A stretch of DNA of 64,000 bases from Planktophila grossartii (GCA_965234365.1 OZ248345.1:1240001-1304000); one strand, 5' to 3'; positions 35,746 through 44,494 are shown, counted from the first letter of the stretch. Numbers and translations: made by a program. Notes: a model not told the origin generated them from the sequence alone.

Positions 35746-36297
35746 TTACGAGTACATGTGCTTAGCAAGCACACCGATAAATGAAAGGTTGCGGTACTTC
35801 TCATCGAAGTCGAGTCCGTAGCCAACGACAAACTCTTTAGGAATATCGAAGCCAACGTACTTCACATCAACTTCCACCTTCGCTGCCTCTGGCTTGCGAA
35901 GGATGGCAAGAATCTCAACGGATGCAGCACCACGTGAGTAAAGATTTGATTTAAGCCAAGAGAGAGTGAGACCTGTATCGACAATATCTTCCACAATCAG
36001 AACGTGGCGACCAGTGATGTCGCGATCGAGATCTTTGAGGATACGAACTACCCCGCTTGATTTAGTTCCTGAACCGTATGAAGAGACAGCCATCCAATCC
36101 ATCTCGATATGTGTCTGCATCGCACGAGTGAGATCGGCCATCGCCATGATTGCGCCCTTAAGAACACCAACGAGAAGAACGTTCTTATCTTTGTAATCTG
36201 CATCGACGCGAGCTGCGAGTTCTGCAATCTTTGCACTCAGCTCTTCTTCAGTTGCAATTACCTTTTCAACATCGGTTCCGACTGCTGCTAAATCCAC
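35746..36297 (-). CDS. hpt: Hypoxanthine phosphoribosyltransferase
   Basis: It salvages hypoxanthine and guanine with PRPP. The 183-residue protein has 'GVLKGAIMAMADLTRA', the PRPP loop 'VLIVEDIVDTGLTLSWL' and 'FDIPKEFVVGYGLDFDEKYRNL' near the C-terminus. It starts with GTG behind an AAGGAG ribosome-binding site. It sits between tilS (19 bp upstream) and ftsH (8 bp downstream). Confidence 0.95.
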   Translation of the reverse strand: MDLAAVGTDVEKVIATEEELSAKIAELAARVDADYKDKNVLLVGVLKGAIMAMADLTRAMQTHIEMDWMAVSSYGSGTKSSGVVRILKDLDRDITGRHVLIVEDIVDTGLTLSWLKSNLYSRGAASVEILAILRKPEAAKVEVDVKYVGFDIPKEFVVGYGLDFDEKYRNLSFIGVLAKHMYS

Positions 36298-36316
36298 GTG
36301 GTCTGCTCCTTGGTTA

Positions 36317-37279
36317 TTAAGGCTGGGCTAAGAGCGAAAGTCTGCCCGAAATTCGCTCAACCTTCACACCACCAGGAAGGCTCAGAGCCCCCTGACCACG
36401 CCAAGAAGTGACCAGCGCCTCAACTGCAGTGAGGTGATCGGCGGTAATTGAGCCTGAAGGGGCTCCGGCAGCGTAGATAGCGGCCCGTAAGACCCGAGAG
36501 CGGATAGCTCGCGGCAGAGTCTCTAACTCTTCGCAGCCAAGATTTGTGAGGTCGAATCCTGAGATTTCTCGTTGCGCAATCTCATCGAGGGCATCGGCAT
36601 CGTCGCGCAAAATGGATGCGCTCCGCGAAAGCGCTGCTGCAATTCCTGGTCCCAACTTTTCTTCCATGATTGGAAGAACTTCTGCGCGAACTCTTACTCG
36701 TGAAAATTCAGTATTGCCATTATGTGGATCGTTCCACGGTTCAACCCCAATCTCTTTACATGCTGCAACAGTTTCATCTCGAGTGATGTGAAGAAGTGGG
36801 CGAAGATAAATCCCATTTTCCATTGCCATTCCAGATAAAGAGCGTGTTCCGGATCCACGAGCGAGTCCGAGTAATACTGTTTCGGCTTGATCATCGCGTG
36901 TATGTCCTAAGAAGACTTTTCTTGCCTTCTCTTCCGAAGCGCACGCACCAAGAGCTTGATAGCGTGCATCACGAGCGCCAGCTTCGAGGCCGGACTCAGT
37001 AGTGACCACAACTTTTTTACAAATGACTTTGCCATAACCCATCTCTTTCAATTGCTTCTCAACTTTTTCAGCTTGTGCACCCGAGCCGCTTTGTAATTGG
37101 TGATCAACCGTGACGGCGATGGGAGTGATTGCAAACTCTTCTGACTCTTTCAGAATTGCAGATGCAAGCGCTAAAGAATCAGCGCCACCTGAAACGGCAA
37201 CCAGAACTTTGTCGCCTGCTTCAAGGCGCGCAAGGTGTGGTTTTACAGCGTTGCGAATTGCAACGATGGCATCTGTCAT
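36317..37279 (-). CDS. tilS: TilS, tRNA(Ile)-lysidine synthetase
   Basis: It modifies C34 of the CAU-anticodon isoleucine tRNA so that it reads AUA. The 320-residue protein has the PP-loop 'VAVSGGADSLALA' near residue 28, 'GLEAGARDARYQAL', 'LGHTRDDQAETVL' and 'LSGMAMENGIYLRPLL'. The C-terminal domains of longer TilS proteins are reduced, as is common in actinobacteria. The ATG lies 9 bp after the NlpC/P60 gene, and a -10 hexamer overlaps that gene's stop codon. Confidence 0.94.
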   Translation of the reverse strand: MTDAIVAIRNAVKPHLARLEAGDKVLVAVSGGADSLALASAILKESEEFAITPIAVTVDHQLQSGSGAQAEKVEKQLKEMGYGKVICKKVVVTTESGLEAGARDARYQALGACASEEKARKVFLGHTRDDQAETVLLGLARGSGTRSLSGMAMENGIYLRPLLHITRDETVAACKEIGVEPWNDPHNGNTEFSRVRVRAEVLPIMEEKLGPGIAAALSRSASILRDDADALDEIAQREISGFDLTNLGCEELETLPRAIRSRVLRAAIYAAGAPSGSITADHLTAVEALVTSWRGQGALSLPGGVKVERISGRLSLLAQP

Positions 37280-37285
37280 AGGTGA

Positions 37286-37291
37286 AGGTTA
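37286..37291 (-). promoter_or_regulatory. -10 hexamer TAACCT for tilS, sharing its TAA with the upstream stop codon
   Basis: On the minus strand TAACCT is followed by six bases and the tilS ATG (37279). Its first three bases are the stop codon of the NlpC/P60 gene (37289-37291). Confidence 0.55.
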
Positions 37292-38491
37292 GACCCGACC
37301 ACCGAATGGCATAAGCCCCTTAACGCTGTAGATATTGGAGTAGAGCAGGCCTTTGCCCTTTGAGTTTGCTTCCCACATCATTCCTCCGCCTGCATAGATG
37401 GTGATGTGGTGAATAGTTGAGATTGTTCCCTTATACGAATAAAAGAGTAGATCGCCAGGTTGTAGCTCAGTCAGCGGCACATGCTTTGTATAACCTGCAT
37501 ACAGCGCTGAGTTGAGGCGGTCCCAATTTGGCCAGTTCAATCCCGCAGCTCTATAGGAAGCGTAGACAAGTCCTGAACAGTCGAATGAGTTAGGGCCTTG
37601 AGTTCCCCAGATATATGGCTTGCGCGCGAGAACTTGTTTCTTTGCAAATGCCACCGCTTCAAGGCGTTGCGCTTCCGTTGTGCGAATTGTAGAACGACCT
37701 TTAAATCCACGATCTGGCCAGACCTTCGCCTGGTTAATTGTGGTGGCGGCGGTATTTGCTTGGCTCTCTTCAAGGAGGGCTAATTGGCGTTGTTGTTCCA
37801 GGGTCACTCGAACATTGCGTGCATTGGCAAGTTCTTTAATTAATTTATCCTGCACCGCGCGAAGTTTATTTACTTCCTTCTGCTGCAGCGCTTGTGCATC
37901 ATCTGCAATCTTCTTTGTTGCAGCAACTTTTGCGGTCGCTACTTCTTGAACAGCTTCAGCTTCATCGGCCTTCTTCTTTGCCGCTTTTGCAATGATTTCT
38001 GCAGCTTTATAACGTTCGAGAGCCGTTGTATTTCGCGCACCTAAAGTATTCAGCGTTGAGAGTTGATCCACGAGATCTTGTGGGCCGTTAGAGCTGAGTA
38101 AAGGTTGGATATCGCTCATGCTTCCACCGAGGATGTATGCATTAGCCGCAAGCTTTCCGATGACGCGATGGGCTTCTTCTACCGCTGCCGCCGTTTCGGC
38201 TGCATGCTTTGCTGCTGCAATTGCTTGTGCAGTTGCAATATCAAGTTCTTTCTTTGCCTTGAGATAGAGCGCACGTGCTGCATTTGCTCGGGCCGTGAGT
38301 TGTTTCAGAGTGAGGTTTGCTGCCGCTAACTTCTTAGCTGCGGCATCTGCTGCAGCCTTCTTCGCGGCCTCTGCCTGCTTCGCCGCTTCAATTTCTGCGA
38401 GAGTTGGTTTTGGCTTTGCGATGGCAGGGGTAGCCGCAAGAGTGAGGCTTGCAATAATGGCAAGACTCATCAAGGTTTTACTGCGGCGCAT
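37289..38491 (-). CDS. Secreted NlpC/P60 peptidoglycan endopeptidase with coiled coil (RipA-like)
   Basis: It probably cleaves peptide stems of the cell wall during division. The 400-residue protein has a signal peptide (about 1-25), a long Ala/Lys/Glu-rich coiled coil (about 30-245) and a C-terminal NlpC/P60 domain with the catalytic cysteine C305 in 'NSFDCSGLVYASY' and histidine H361/H362 in 'IHHITIYAGG'. The layout matches actinobacterial RipA/p60 hydrolases, whose coiled coil auto-inhibits the enzyme. It is a single gene ahead of tilS. Confidence 0.9.
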   Translation of the reverse strand: MRRSKTLMSLAIIASLTLAATPAIAKPKPTLAEIEAAKQAEAAKKAAADAAAKKLAAANLTLKQLTARANAARALYLKAKKELDIATAQAIAAAKHAAETAAAVEEAHRVIGKLAANAYILGGSMSDIQPLLSSNGPQDLVDQLSTLNTLGARNTTALERYKAAEIIAKAAKKKADEAEAVQEVATAKVAATKKIADDAQALQQKEVNKLRAVQDKLIKELANARNVRVTLEQQRQLALLEESQANTAATTINQAKVWPDRGFKGRSTIRTTEAQRLEAVAFAKKQVLARKPYIWGTQGPNSFDCSGLVYASYRAAGLNWPNWDRLNSALYAGYTKHVPLTELQPGDLLFYSYKGTISTIHHITIYAGGGMMWEANSKGKGLLYSNIYSVKGLMPFGGRV

Positions 38492-38497
38492 TGTTGA

Positions 38498-38503
38498 AGA
38501 ATA
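38498..38503 (-). promoter_or_regulatory. -10 hexamer TATTCT, leaderless promoter for the NlpC/P60 gene
   Basis: TATTCT, six bases, then the ATG at 38491. No ribosome-binding site is visible. Confidence 0.6.
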
Positions 38504-38545
38504 ATTGAGCGCAGTATGTATTCGGCCGGTATCGCCTAAGTGTCG

Positions 38546-39337
38546 CTAGTTAGCCACATCTCTTCGAGTGAAGAGGACTGTTGCAACGATTGCACCAACC
38601 AATACATAGGAAGTTCCCAGAGTTAGCGCATGCGAATAAGAAATATCTGCGCTACCGCCTTGAGCAATTGTTGTGAGCTGGCTACCGGGCATCCAATCTA
38701 GGAAAACGGGCTTCACAGCGCCTAGGAGATTTTCGATGATGAGAATCCATAGAACGCCGATTGAAATTGCGGAGATTGGCGAACGGAGAAGTAATCCGAG
38801 AACCATTCCAACAATTCCAAAGTAGATAACTGAGATAGTCACGTTTACCAACGTCTTGCCAATTTCATGGAATCCATCTGATGTAAACCAGAGATCGGTA
38901 GCTACTTTCGCTCTATCCGATAAGAAATATGAAATTCCGATGCTGACTGCCGCTGAAATGGTGATCATGATCAGCGCAAATATCTTCATGGCAACGAGCT
39001 TGCCGAAGAGAATTCGAATGCGCCCTGGTTGGCGGACTAAAAGGTTACGTAAAGTTCCATAGGTGTACTCCTGCGCTGTCTGTGCAGCAAAGACGCAGAG
39101 CGCAATGATTCCGAGTAGCCCGCCTACAGATGCGAATCCATAGACAGAACCACCTGCAAGCTGGAGAACTTCACGACTTACTTGGCGACCGCGATCAGAG
39201 TTTCCTTGCGCTGAGTCAATCATCAAATAGAGAAATGTTGATGTTAGGCCTGTGAAGAAGAGCGCTGCACCGATAGTGCCTAGGAAGAGGGTTGGGCGGC
39301 GCAACTTTCGCCACTCGGCAAGAACGATACGAATCAT
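38546..39337 (-). CDS. ABC transporter permease (ABC-2 type)
   Basis: The 263-residue protein has six hydrophobic segments in the ABC-2 pattern, with a large extracytoplasmic loop after TM1 ('SAQGNSDRGRQVSRE') and 'QTAQEYTYGTLRNLLVRQPGRIRILFGKL', the coupling-helix region typical of ABC-2 exporters. It overlaps the ATPase gene before it by 4 bp, so the pair forms one exporter. The substrate is not evident; such pairs export lipids, polymers or antibiotics. Confidence 0.85.
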   Translation of the reverse strand: MIRIVLAEWRKLRRPTLFLGTIGAALFFTGLTSTFLYLMIDSAQGNSDRGRQVSREVLQLAGGSVYGFASVGGLLGIIALCVFAAQTAQEYTYGTLRNLLVRQPGRIRILFGKLVAMKIFALIMITISAAVSIGISYFLSDRAKVATDLWFTSDGFHEIGKTLVNVTISVIYFGIVGMVLGLLLRSPISAISIGVLWILIIENLLGAVKPVFLDWMPGSQLTTIAQGGSADISYSHALTLGTSYVLVGAIVATVLFTRRDVAN

Positions 39338-40242
39338 TTCTTATCTCCTGTCATCTCGAAGAATGTCTCTTCGAGGTTTGGCATCTGTGGTGAAAGTTGA
39401 GTGATCAAGATTCCTGCTTCAAATGCCTTGCGGTTGAGAGTTCCGGCCCAATCAGCTGGGCCCTCGATATGCGCAACCTCTGAACGGATTGTTGCCTTGT
39501 GGCCATCAGCTTCCGCCATTTCGACAATCTTCTGGAGATCGCTCTGTGATGCAGTCTTTACCAAGATAAAGGGCTGTTGCATCAAGAAAAGATCTTGGAT
39601 TGGTCCGGCAAAGACAACTTCACCTTTTCGCAACATCACGATGTATTCGCTGATGATTTCAAGTTCAGAGAGCAAGTGGGAAGAGACAAAGACTGTTGTT
39701 CCCTGGCTAGCAAGTTTCTTAAGAAGATCACGAACTTCTTGAATTCCTTCTGGATCTAAACCATTTGTTGGCTCATCGAGAACGAGAACCTTTGGCTCTG
39801 GCAGAAGCGCCGCTGCGATTCCAAGGCGTTGTTTCATTCCGAGTGAGTAGGTCTTGTACTTTGAATTTCCACGACCTTCGAGTCCGACAGTCTTAATCAA
39901 TTCGCCGACACGTTCGATGGGATAGCCACCCAGTGTTGCTAATACTTTGAGGTTCTCTTCGCCAGTAAGTGCTGGATAAAAAGCAGGTCCCTCAATCATT
40001 GCGCCTACACGTGAAAGGTACTTTTCAGGATGAGTGATGGATTCACCAAGTACTTCAGCAGTGCCACCAGTTGGAGTGATTAATCCAAGGAGCATGCGAA
40101 TTGTTGTTGTCTTGCCTGCACCGTTAGGGCCAACAAAACCGCAGATTGTTCCGAGGGGCACTTCAAAATTCGCGTGTGAAACTGCGAAACCTGAGTCGTA
40201 TTTCTTGCTGAGATCCTTTACGGATATCGCTAATGAGGTCAT
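39334..40242 (-). CDS. ABC transporter ATP-binding protein
   Basis: The 302-residue ATPase has Walker A 'GPNGAGKTTTIRML', the signature 'YSLGMKQRLGIAAALL', Walker B 'VLVLDEPTNGLDPEG' and switch histidine 'VFVSSHLLSELE'. A C-terminal domain of about 80 residues follows, typical of ABC-2 drug/lipid exporter ATPases. It is first in the two-gene unit and divergent from metZ by 58 bp. Confidence 0.92.
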   Translation of the reverse strand: MTSLAISVKDLSKKYDSGFAVSHANFEVPLGTICGFVGPNGAGKTTTIRMLLGLITPTGGTAEVLGESITHPEKYLSRVGAMIEGPAFYPALTGEENLKVLATLGGYPIERVGELIKTVGLEGRGNSKYKTYSLGMKQRLGIAAALLPEPKVLVLDEPTNGLDPEGIQEVRDLLKKLASQGTTVFVSSHLLSELEIISEYIVMLRKGEVVFAGPIQDLFLMQQPFILVKTASQSDLQKIVEMAEADGHKATIRSEVAHIEGPADWAGTLNRKAFEAGILITQLSPQMPNLEETFFEMTGDKK

Positions 40243-40248
40243 ATAGGC

Positions 40249-40254
40249 AATATA
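40249..40254 (-). promoter_or_regulatory. -10 hexamer TATATT, leaderless promoter for the ABC exporter
   Basis: TATATT, six bases, then the ATG at 40242. It is the closest match to TATAAT in the set. It is divergent from the metZ promoter. Confidence 0.65.
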
Positions 40255-40281
40255 GCGGGCAAAACTTAAGCCTTTCTGAAA

Positions 40282-40301
40282 ATGGTCTTAGGATGGTCTT
40301 A
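40282..40301 (+). repeat. Tandem ATGGTCTTA repeat abutting the metZ start
   Basis: ATGGTCTTA at 40282-40290 is repeated at 40293-40301 after two bases; the last A of the second copy is the first base of the metZ ATG. The metZ -10 hexamer spans the junction. It may be a half-site pair for a repressor or simply a duplication. Confidence 0.45.
40289..40294 (+). promoter_or_regulatory. -10 hexamer TAGGAT, leaderless promoter for metZ
   Basis: TAGGAT, six bases, then the ATG at 40301. It lies across two copies of a 9-bp repeat. Confidence 0.6.
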
Positions 40302-41524
40302 TGAGTAAAGAGGTCTGGGGCTATCACGAGCACCCAAAGCGTCGCGAACCAGATTGGGATGTAAATCCACAAACTGCTGCAGTGCGCGAAGGTCTTGCTC
40401 GTTCTGGATTTGGTGAGACATCAGAAGCTCTCTATCTCAATAGCGGTTTTACTTACGCTGATTCTCAAGAAGCTGTCGACTCATTTACCGACGAGACAGA
40501 TCACTTCCTCTATAGCCGTTTCCACAACCCAACTGTTGCAATGTTTGAAAAGCGCTTGGCAGCAATTGAAGGCGCTGAACACTGCGTAGCAACAGGTTCT
40601 GGAATGGCTGCAATGTTTGCCTCTCTCGCCTGTCTTGTTGAAGCCGGCGATCACATCGTGGCATCGGCTGCGATGTTTAGTTCATGCCACGTTGTCATTA
40701 CTGAGATTTTGCCTAAGTGGGGCGTTACCTACGAACTCGTGAAAGCAAATGACAAGGCTGCGTGGGAGAAAGCACTCTCCAAGCCAACTAAGGCAGTCTT
40801 TATTGAAACTCCAAGTAATCCACTCATGGAGATTGTTGATATCCGCTTTGTTTCAGATTTGGCACATAAGGTCGGCGCCACAGTTATCGTCGATAACGTT
40901 ATGGCATCTCCGGTTCTGCAGAAACCGCTCGAACTTGGCGCAGATGTAGTTATGTACTCAGCGACAAAACATATAGATGGACAAGGTCGTGTTCTTGCCG
41001 GTGCTCTTCTTGGATCTTTTGAATACATCTACGAAAAATTAATTCCATTTACTCGCCACACTGGTCCATCACTCAGTGCATTTAATGCGTGGGTTCTCGT
41101 AAAGTCTCTTGAAACGATGGACCTTCGCGTTACTCGCATGGCTGAAAATGCTCAGACAATCGCTGAATTCCTCGAGACTCGCAAAGAGATCAAGAGTGTT
41201 CGTTACCCAGGTCTTCCTTCACACCCAGACCACGAAGTGATCAAGAAGCAGATGAAGGCTGGCGGAACCACTATTGGAATCGAATTCACTGGTACTCAGA
41301 AAGATGCGTTCCGCTTTATGGATTCACTCCGCATCATTGATATCTCTAACAATCTCGGTGATAGCAAATCCCTTATTACCCACCCTGCTTCAACAACACA
41401 CCGCCGCTTAAGCCCTGATGTTCAGGCAGAGATGGGCATTACGCCATCTGTTCTGCGACTATCAGTGGGTCTTGAACATATCGACGACCTGATTAAAGAT
41501 TTAACTCAAGCGCTTAATAGCTGA
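40301..41524 (+). CDS. metZ: MetZ, O-succinylhomoserine sulfhydrylase
   Basis: It makes homocysteine directly from an acylated homoserine and sulfide. The 407-residue Cys/Met-metabolism PLP enzyme has 'YSRFHNPTVAMFEKRLAAIEG', 'VATGSGMAAMFASL', 'VDNVMASPVLQKPL' and the PLP lysine K223 in 'YSATKHIDGQGR'. The long loop and N-terminal pattern match MetZ rather than MetB or MdeA, but the exact acyl substrate is inferred. Its 3' end overlaps the convergent ctaB by 19 bp. Confidence 0.88.
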   Translation: MSKEVWGYHEHPKRREPDWDVNPQTAAVREGLARSGFGETSEALYLNSGFTYADSQEAVDSFTDETDHFLYSRFHNPTVAMFEKRLAAIEGAEHCVATGSGMAAMFASLACLVEAGDHIVASAAMFSSCHVVITEILPKWGVTYELVKANDKAAWEKALSKPTKAVFIETPSNPLMEIVDIRFVSDLAHKVGATVIVDNVMASPVLQKPLELGADVVMYSATKHIDGQGRVLAGALLGSFEYIYEKLIPFTRHTGPSLSAFNAWVLVKSLETMDLRVTRMAENAQTIAEFLETRKEIKSVRYPGLPSHPDHEVIKKQMKAGGTTIGIEFTGTQKDAFRFMDSLRIIDISNNLGDSKSLITHPASTTHRRLSPDVQAEMGITPSVLRLSVGLEHIDDLIKDLTQALNS

Positions 41525-42375
41525 GCAGCAACAAGCAGCACTGAAAGCAGACTCAAGTACGTAATCGACCAGTGGAAGATTCCAGCTGCAACCTTATTGT
41601 AATTATCTGAATTCTCTTTGAGTGCAAAGAGCTGGAAGGTGAAGACGGCGCCGAGAAATACTGTTACGCAGAGAACCCACACAGGTAGGTGCGCCAACTG
41701 AATCATTGCTGCAGATGAAACGACCATCGCAATGGTGTGAAACCACATCTGGCTGATAACAATTGATTGACTTGCAACCGAAGGAAGCATGGGAATTCCG
41801 GCAGCTGAGTAATCATCTTTATATTTGATTGCAAGTGCCCAGAAATGTGGTGGGGTCCAGAAGAAGATCACCATAAAGAATGCAACAGGTACCCATGTCA
41901 GAGTTCCGGTAACTGCAGCCCATCCGATAAGAACAGGCATGCAACCTGCTGCACCACCCCAGACAATGTTCTGCGATGTATTGGGTTTAAGAATTATTGT
42001 GTAGATAACAACGTAGTAAAAGATTGCCAGTGCAGTAAGAAGAGTTGCAAGAGTCGTTGTAAAGATCTGAAATATTGCGAGCGAAAGTATTGTGATTAGC
42101 CAAGCAAAGACAGTTGCTTGAGTTCTGCTAATTACTCCAGTGACCAGCGGGCGCTTTGAAGTGCGCGCCATCAATTTGTCTGATTCAGATTCGATCACCA
42201 TATTAAAAGCATTTGAAGCGCCAGCAGCCAAAGTTCCGCCAATGAGGGTGGCTGCGACCAAACCGAGGGACGGCAAGCCTTTCTGAGCCAAGACCATGGC
42301 GGGCAAGGTGGTGATAATCAGGAGCTCGACCACGCGTAACTTCATGAGATCTACATAGGCGCGGGTGGCTGACAC
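41506..42375 (-). CDS. ctaB: CtaB, protoheme IX farnesyltransferase (heme O synthase)
   Basis: It attaches the farnesyl group that turns heme B into heme O for the oxidase. The 289-residue UbiA-family protein has about nine helices and an acidic first motif 'NMVIESESDKLMARTSKRP', in which two of the usual aspartates are glutamates, then a second motif region 'FWALAIKYKDDYSAAGIPMLP' typical of heme O synthases. It starts with GTG. It lies about 8 kb from the oxidase genes. Confidence 0.92.
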   Translation of the reverse strand: MSATRAYVDLMKLRVVELLIITTLPAMVLAQKGLPSLGLVAATLIGGTLAAGASNAFNMVIESESDKLMARTSKRPLVTGVISRTQATVFAWLITILSLAIFQIFTTTLATLLTALAIFYYVVIYTIILKPNTSQNIVWGGAAGCMPVLIGWAAVTGTLTWVPVAFFMVIFFWTPPHFWALAIKYKDDYSAAGIPMLPSVASQSIVISQMWFHTIAMVVSSAAMIQLAHLPVWVLCVTVFLGAVFTFQLFALKENSDNYNKVAAGIFHWSITYLSLLSVLLVAAQLLSA

Positions 42376-42381
42376 GCGCTT

Positions 42382-42387
42382 AGGGTA
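42382..42387 (-). promoter_or_regulatory. -10 hexamer TACCCT, leaderless promoter for ctaB
   Basis: TACCCT, six bases, then the GTG start at 42375. It shows the pattern also holds for a GTG start. Confidence 0.55.
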
Positions 42388-42473
42388 CCCATAACTGACA
42401 GCGAAGAACGGGTCGATTCTCAGTTTCTTTTAAGGATGCCAACTTATCTTTCACTTAACGAAAGGGAGTCACC

Positions 42474-42890
42474 ATGACACCGAAGAAGCCAGACTGGTTC
42501 GAAATGACCGAAAGCGGAGATTCATACGCTGGAATTAAAAAGGTCAATAAGAAGTTACCTATCGCCACTCTTGTAGTTGCGGGCGCAGTCATTCTTGGTG
42601 GATCTCTCTTCGCAAATGCCAATAATGAGTCACCTGCGATTGCAGAGACTCCAACTGCTTCACAATCAGTTGCGGCAACTCAACCATCAGCGGCAAATTC
42701 GAACCCTGTCTCTTACTCAGCACCAGCAGCTACAACGTCAAACAATTCTTCTACTGGAGTTAACTCACTTCCAATTCCAAAAGTGACTGCTGCGCCTCAA
42801 AGTGGGAGTGAGCATGAAGGTCGCGAACGTGGCGAGCGTGGAGAGCATGACAATAAAGAACGCGATCATGAAGATCGCGACGATGACTAA
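42474..42890 (+). CDS. Small membrane-anchored protein with charged low-complexity tail
   Basis: The 138-residue protein has a short cytoplasmic N-terminus, one transmembrane segment (about 31-48, 'IATLVVAGAVILGGSLFA'), a Ser/Thr/Ala/Pro-rich linker and a highly charged tail alternating Glu, Arg, Asp and His ('HEGRERGERGEHD'). I do not recognise a family. A good AAAGGGAG ribosome-binding site precedes the ATG and the codon use looks native, so the gene is likely real. Its stop overlaps dacB by 4 bp. Confidence 0.6.
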   Translation: MTPKKPDWFEMTESGDSYAGIKKVNKKLPIATLVVAGAVILGGSLFANANNESPAIAETPTASQSVAATQPSAANSNPVSYSAPAATTSNNSSTGVNSLPIPKVTAAPQSGSEHEGRERGERGEHDNKERDHEDRDDD

Positions 42891-44086
42891 GAAGTTGTAG
42901 CTACTTCTCCAATTACAACTTCATCAGGTTGAGTAGGAAACACCGGCAATAGTGGCGCTGCAATCTTTCCTAAGATGCGATCAACGGTTGCTCGTGCAAA
43001 CTTTTCAGCGCGCGAGGTTCGCTTCAATTGATCAGCGATAATCACAAATACATACTCGCGGTCTCCTGCCTCGACATAACCTGCAAGGTTGGCAGTTCCG
43101 TTCAGTGTTCCTGTCTTTGCTCTGACTAAACCAATTGCCTGCGGCGCTGTATCTATAAAGCGATGTCGCAAAGTTCCGGTAACTCCACTGATTGGTAGTC
43201 CACCAATCAACGGTGCAAAACGAGTATCGTTACGAATCTTCAACAGTAATTGGCCAACTTGTTTTGCGGTGACACGATTTTCTCTAGAGAGCCCACTCGC
43301 ATCTTTGATTACCAACCCTTTGCTATCAACACCAAGCCCAGCAAGAACTTCATGGAAAGTCTGCGCTACGCCTTCATCATTGAGAGGGTATCCAGCTGCT
43401 TGAGACGCAAGGCGTGCGATGCGCTCAGTAAGTAAGTTATCGCTCCATGTGAGCGCAAACCCCAGCATCTCCTGAAGCTCTGGTGAATCCGAAGAAAGTA
43501 TCTGCTCGGCAGATAGTTCTTCCGCTTGGGCATGTGAAACCCGCTTCATAACCGCCTTGACGCCGCGCTTAAGAAAGAAAGCCTTGATGTTGGCTACATC
43601 CTGCGAATACAAATCAGAGTAATAAATTGTTGAATTGCGGATTGATCCTGGATTGGCTTCTTTAAGTGCCGAAAGTGAGTTGTACTCAATCCGAGGAATT
43701 GATGTGCGCCCCATCTTCTTTGCTACTGAATCGCTCAAGCTCATCCAAGGGTCGAGTGAGCCTTGGATAACAAGGCTCTTCTCGTTAACTCCAACCCATG
43801 CAGATGTTGTAAATCGCTGAGTCGGCTGCATATATATCAACGCAGCGGTGGCGGAATAGATCTTCAAAACAGAGGCAGGCTTTCGTGGAGAGTAAGCGCT
43901 CTTCTCGTAGACAACTGAACCAGTTAATGGATCAATAACTACTACTGAAGGATTGGAGAGTGCGGACCCTGCAGTAAGTCGTTCAAAAGTTGCGGCAACG
44001 TTAATGGGATCGAGAGCCTGTGCCTGCACTGGTGCAATATTCGGGATGGCAAAAATAAGGCATGCCACTATCCCGAATTTTTTCAT
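42887..44086 (-). CDS. dacB: D-alanyl-D-alanine carboxypeptidase/endopeptidase (PBP4, family S13)
   Basis: It trims peptidoglycan stem peptides. The 399-residue protein has a signal peptide (about 1-23) and the three penicillin-binding motifs: S72-V-L-K75 in 'KPASVLKIYSAT', 'SDN' in 'LTWSDNLLTERIA' and 'KTG' in 'VRAKTGTLNGTANLAGYV'. Length suits a compact actinobacterial DacB. It is preceded at 8 bp by a small membrane-protein gene on the same strand. Confidence 0.92.
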   Translation of the reverse strand: MKKFGIVACLIFAIPNIAPVQAQALDPINVAATFERLTAGSALSNPSVVVIDPLTGSVVYEKSAYSPRKPASVLKIYSATAALIYMQPTQRFTTSAWVGVNEKSLVIQGSLDPWMSLSDSVAKKMGRTSIPRIEYNSLSALKEANPGSIRNSTIYYSDLYSQDVANIKAFFLKRGVKAVMKRVSHAQAEELSAEQILSSDSPELQEMLGFALTWSDNLLTERIARLASQAAGYPLNDEGVAQTFHEVLAGLGVDSKGLVIKDASGLSRENRVTAKQVGQLLLKIRNDTRFAPLIGGLPISGVTGTLRHRFIDTAPQAIGLVRAKTGTLNGTANLAGYVEAGDREYVFVIIADQLKRTSRAEKFARATVDRILGKIAAPLLPVFPTQPDEVVIGEVATTS

Positions 44087-44094
44087 TACTTTAA

Positions 44095-44439
44095 TTACCA
44101 GGTGTATGCAATAACAACATTAAGAAGCGTTAAACCAAGCATGGTCGCCCAGATTGAATTCTTCAGAATTGGCTTCTTTATATTCTTATAACCAAGTGTC
44201 AGAATCACAGCAATAACGAGGCCTTTCACGCCAAACTTAGTGTGGTTGGCAGGTTCATCATGTGCCTGGTCCCAGAGTCCAACCATGACAACCGCAGCAA
44301 TCAAGGCGGTAAGAGATGCGTGGACAACGCCAGCGCTTAACTTCTTCGGGTTTTTATTCGCCTGCAAGAGTAAGAGCACGAGAATCGCAGCCACACAGAG
44401 TAGGTGGATGCCAAAAGCGACGTGATAAACAATCTCCAT
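44095..44439 (-). CDS. Small four-helix membrane protein of unknown function
   Basis: The 114-residue protein has four predicted helices (about 4-24, 38-58, 69-85, 93-112) and the loop 'DQAHDEPANHTKFGVKG'. I recognise it as a conserved actinobacterial small membrane protein but not as a named family. It has a strong AGGAG ribosome-binding site and is followed by dacB, with which it is probably co-transcribed. Confidence 0.65.
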   Translation of the reverse strand: MEIVYHVAFGIHLLCVAAILVLLLLQANKNPKKLSAGVVHASLTALIAAVVMVGLWDQAHDEPANHTKFGVKGLVIAVILTLGYKNIKKPILKNSIWATMLGLTLLNVVIAYTW

Positions 44440-44482
44440 GGTGACTCCTAAATATTCATTGGTAATGCCAGCTTCTTAAGTT

Positions 44483-44488
44483 TAGAGT
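44483..44488 (+). promoter_or_regulatory. Promoter TTGGTA-N18-TAGAGT, leaderless, for the SpoU methylase
   Basis: TAGAGT is six bases before the ATG at 44495. TTGGTA at 44459-44464 is a plausible -35 box 18 bp upstream, one of the few readable -35 elements in this class. Confidence 0.6.
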
Positions 44489-44494
44489 GCATCC

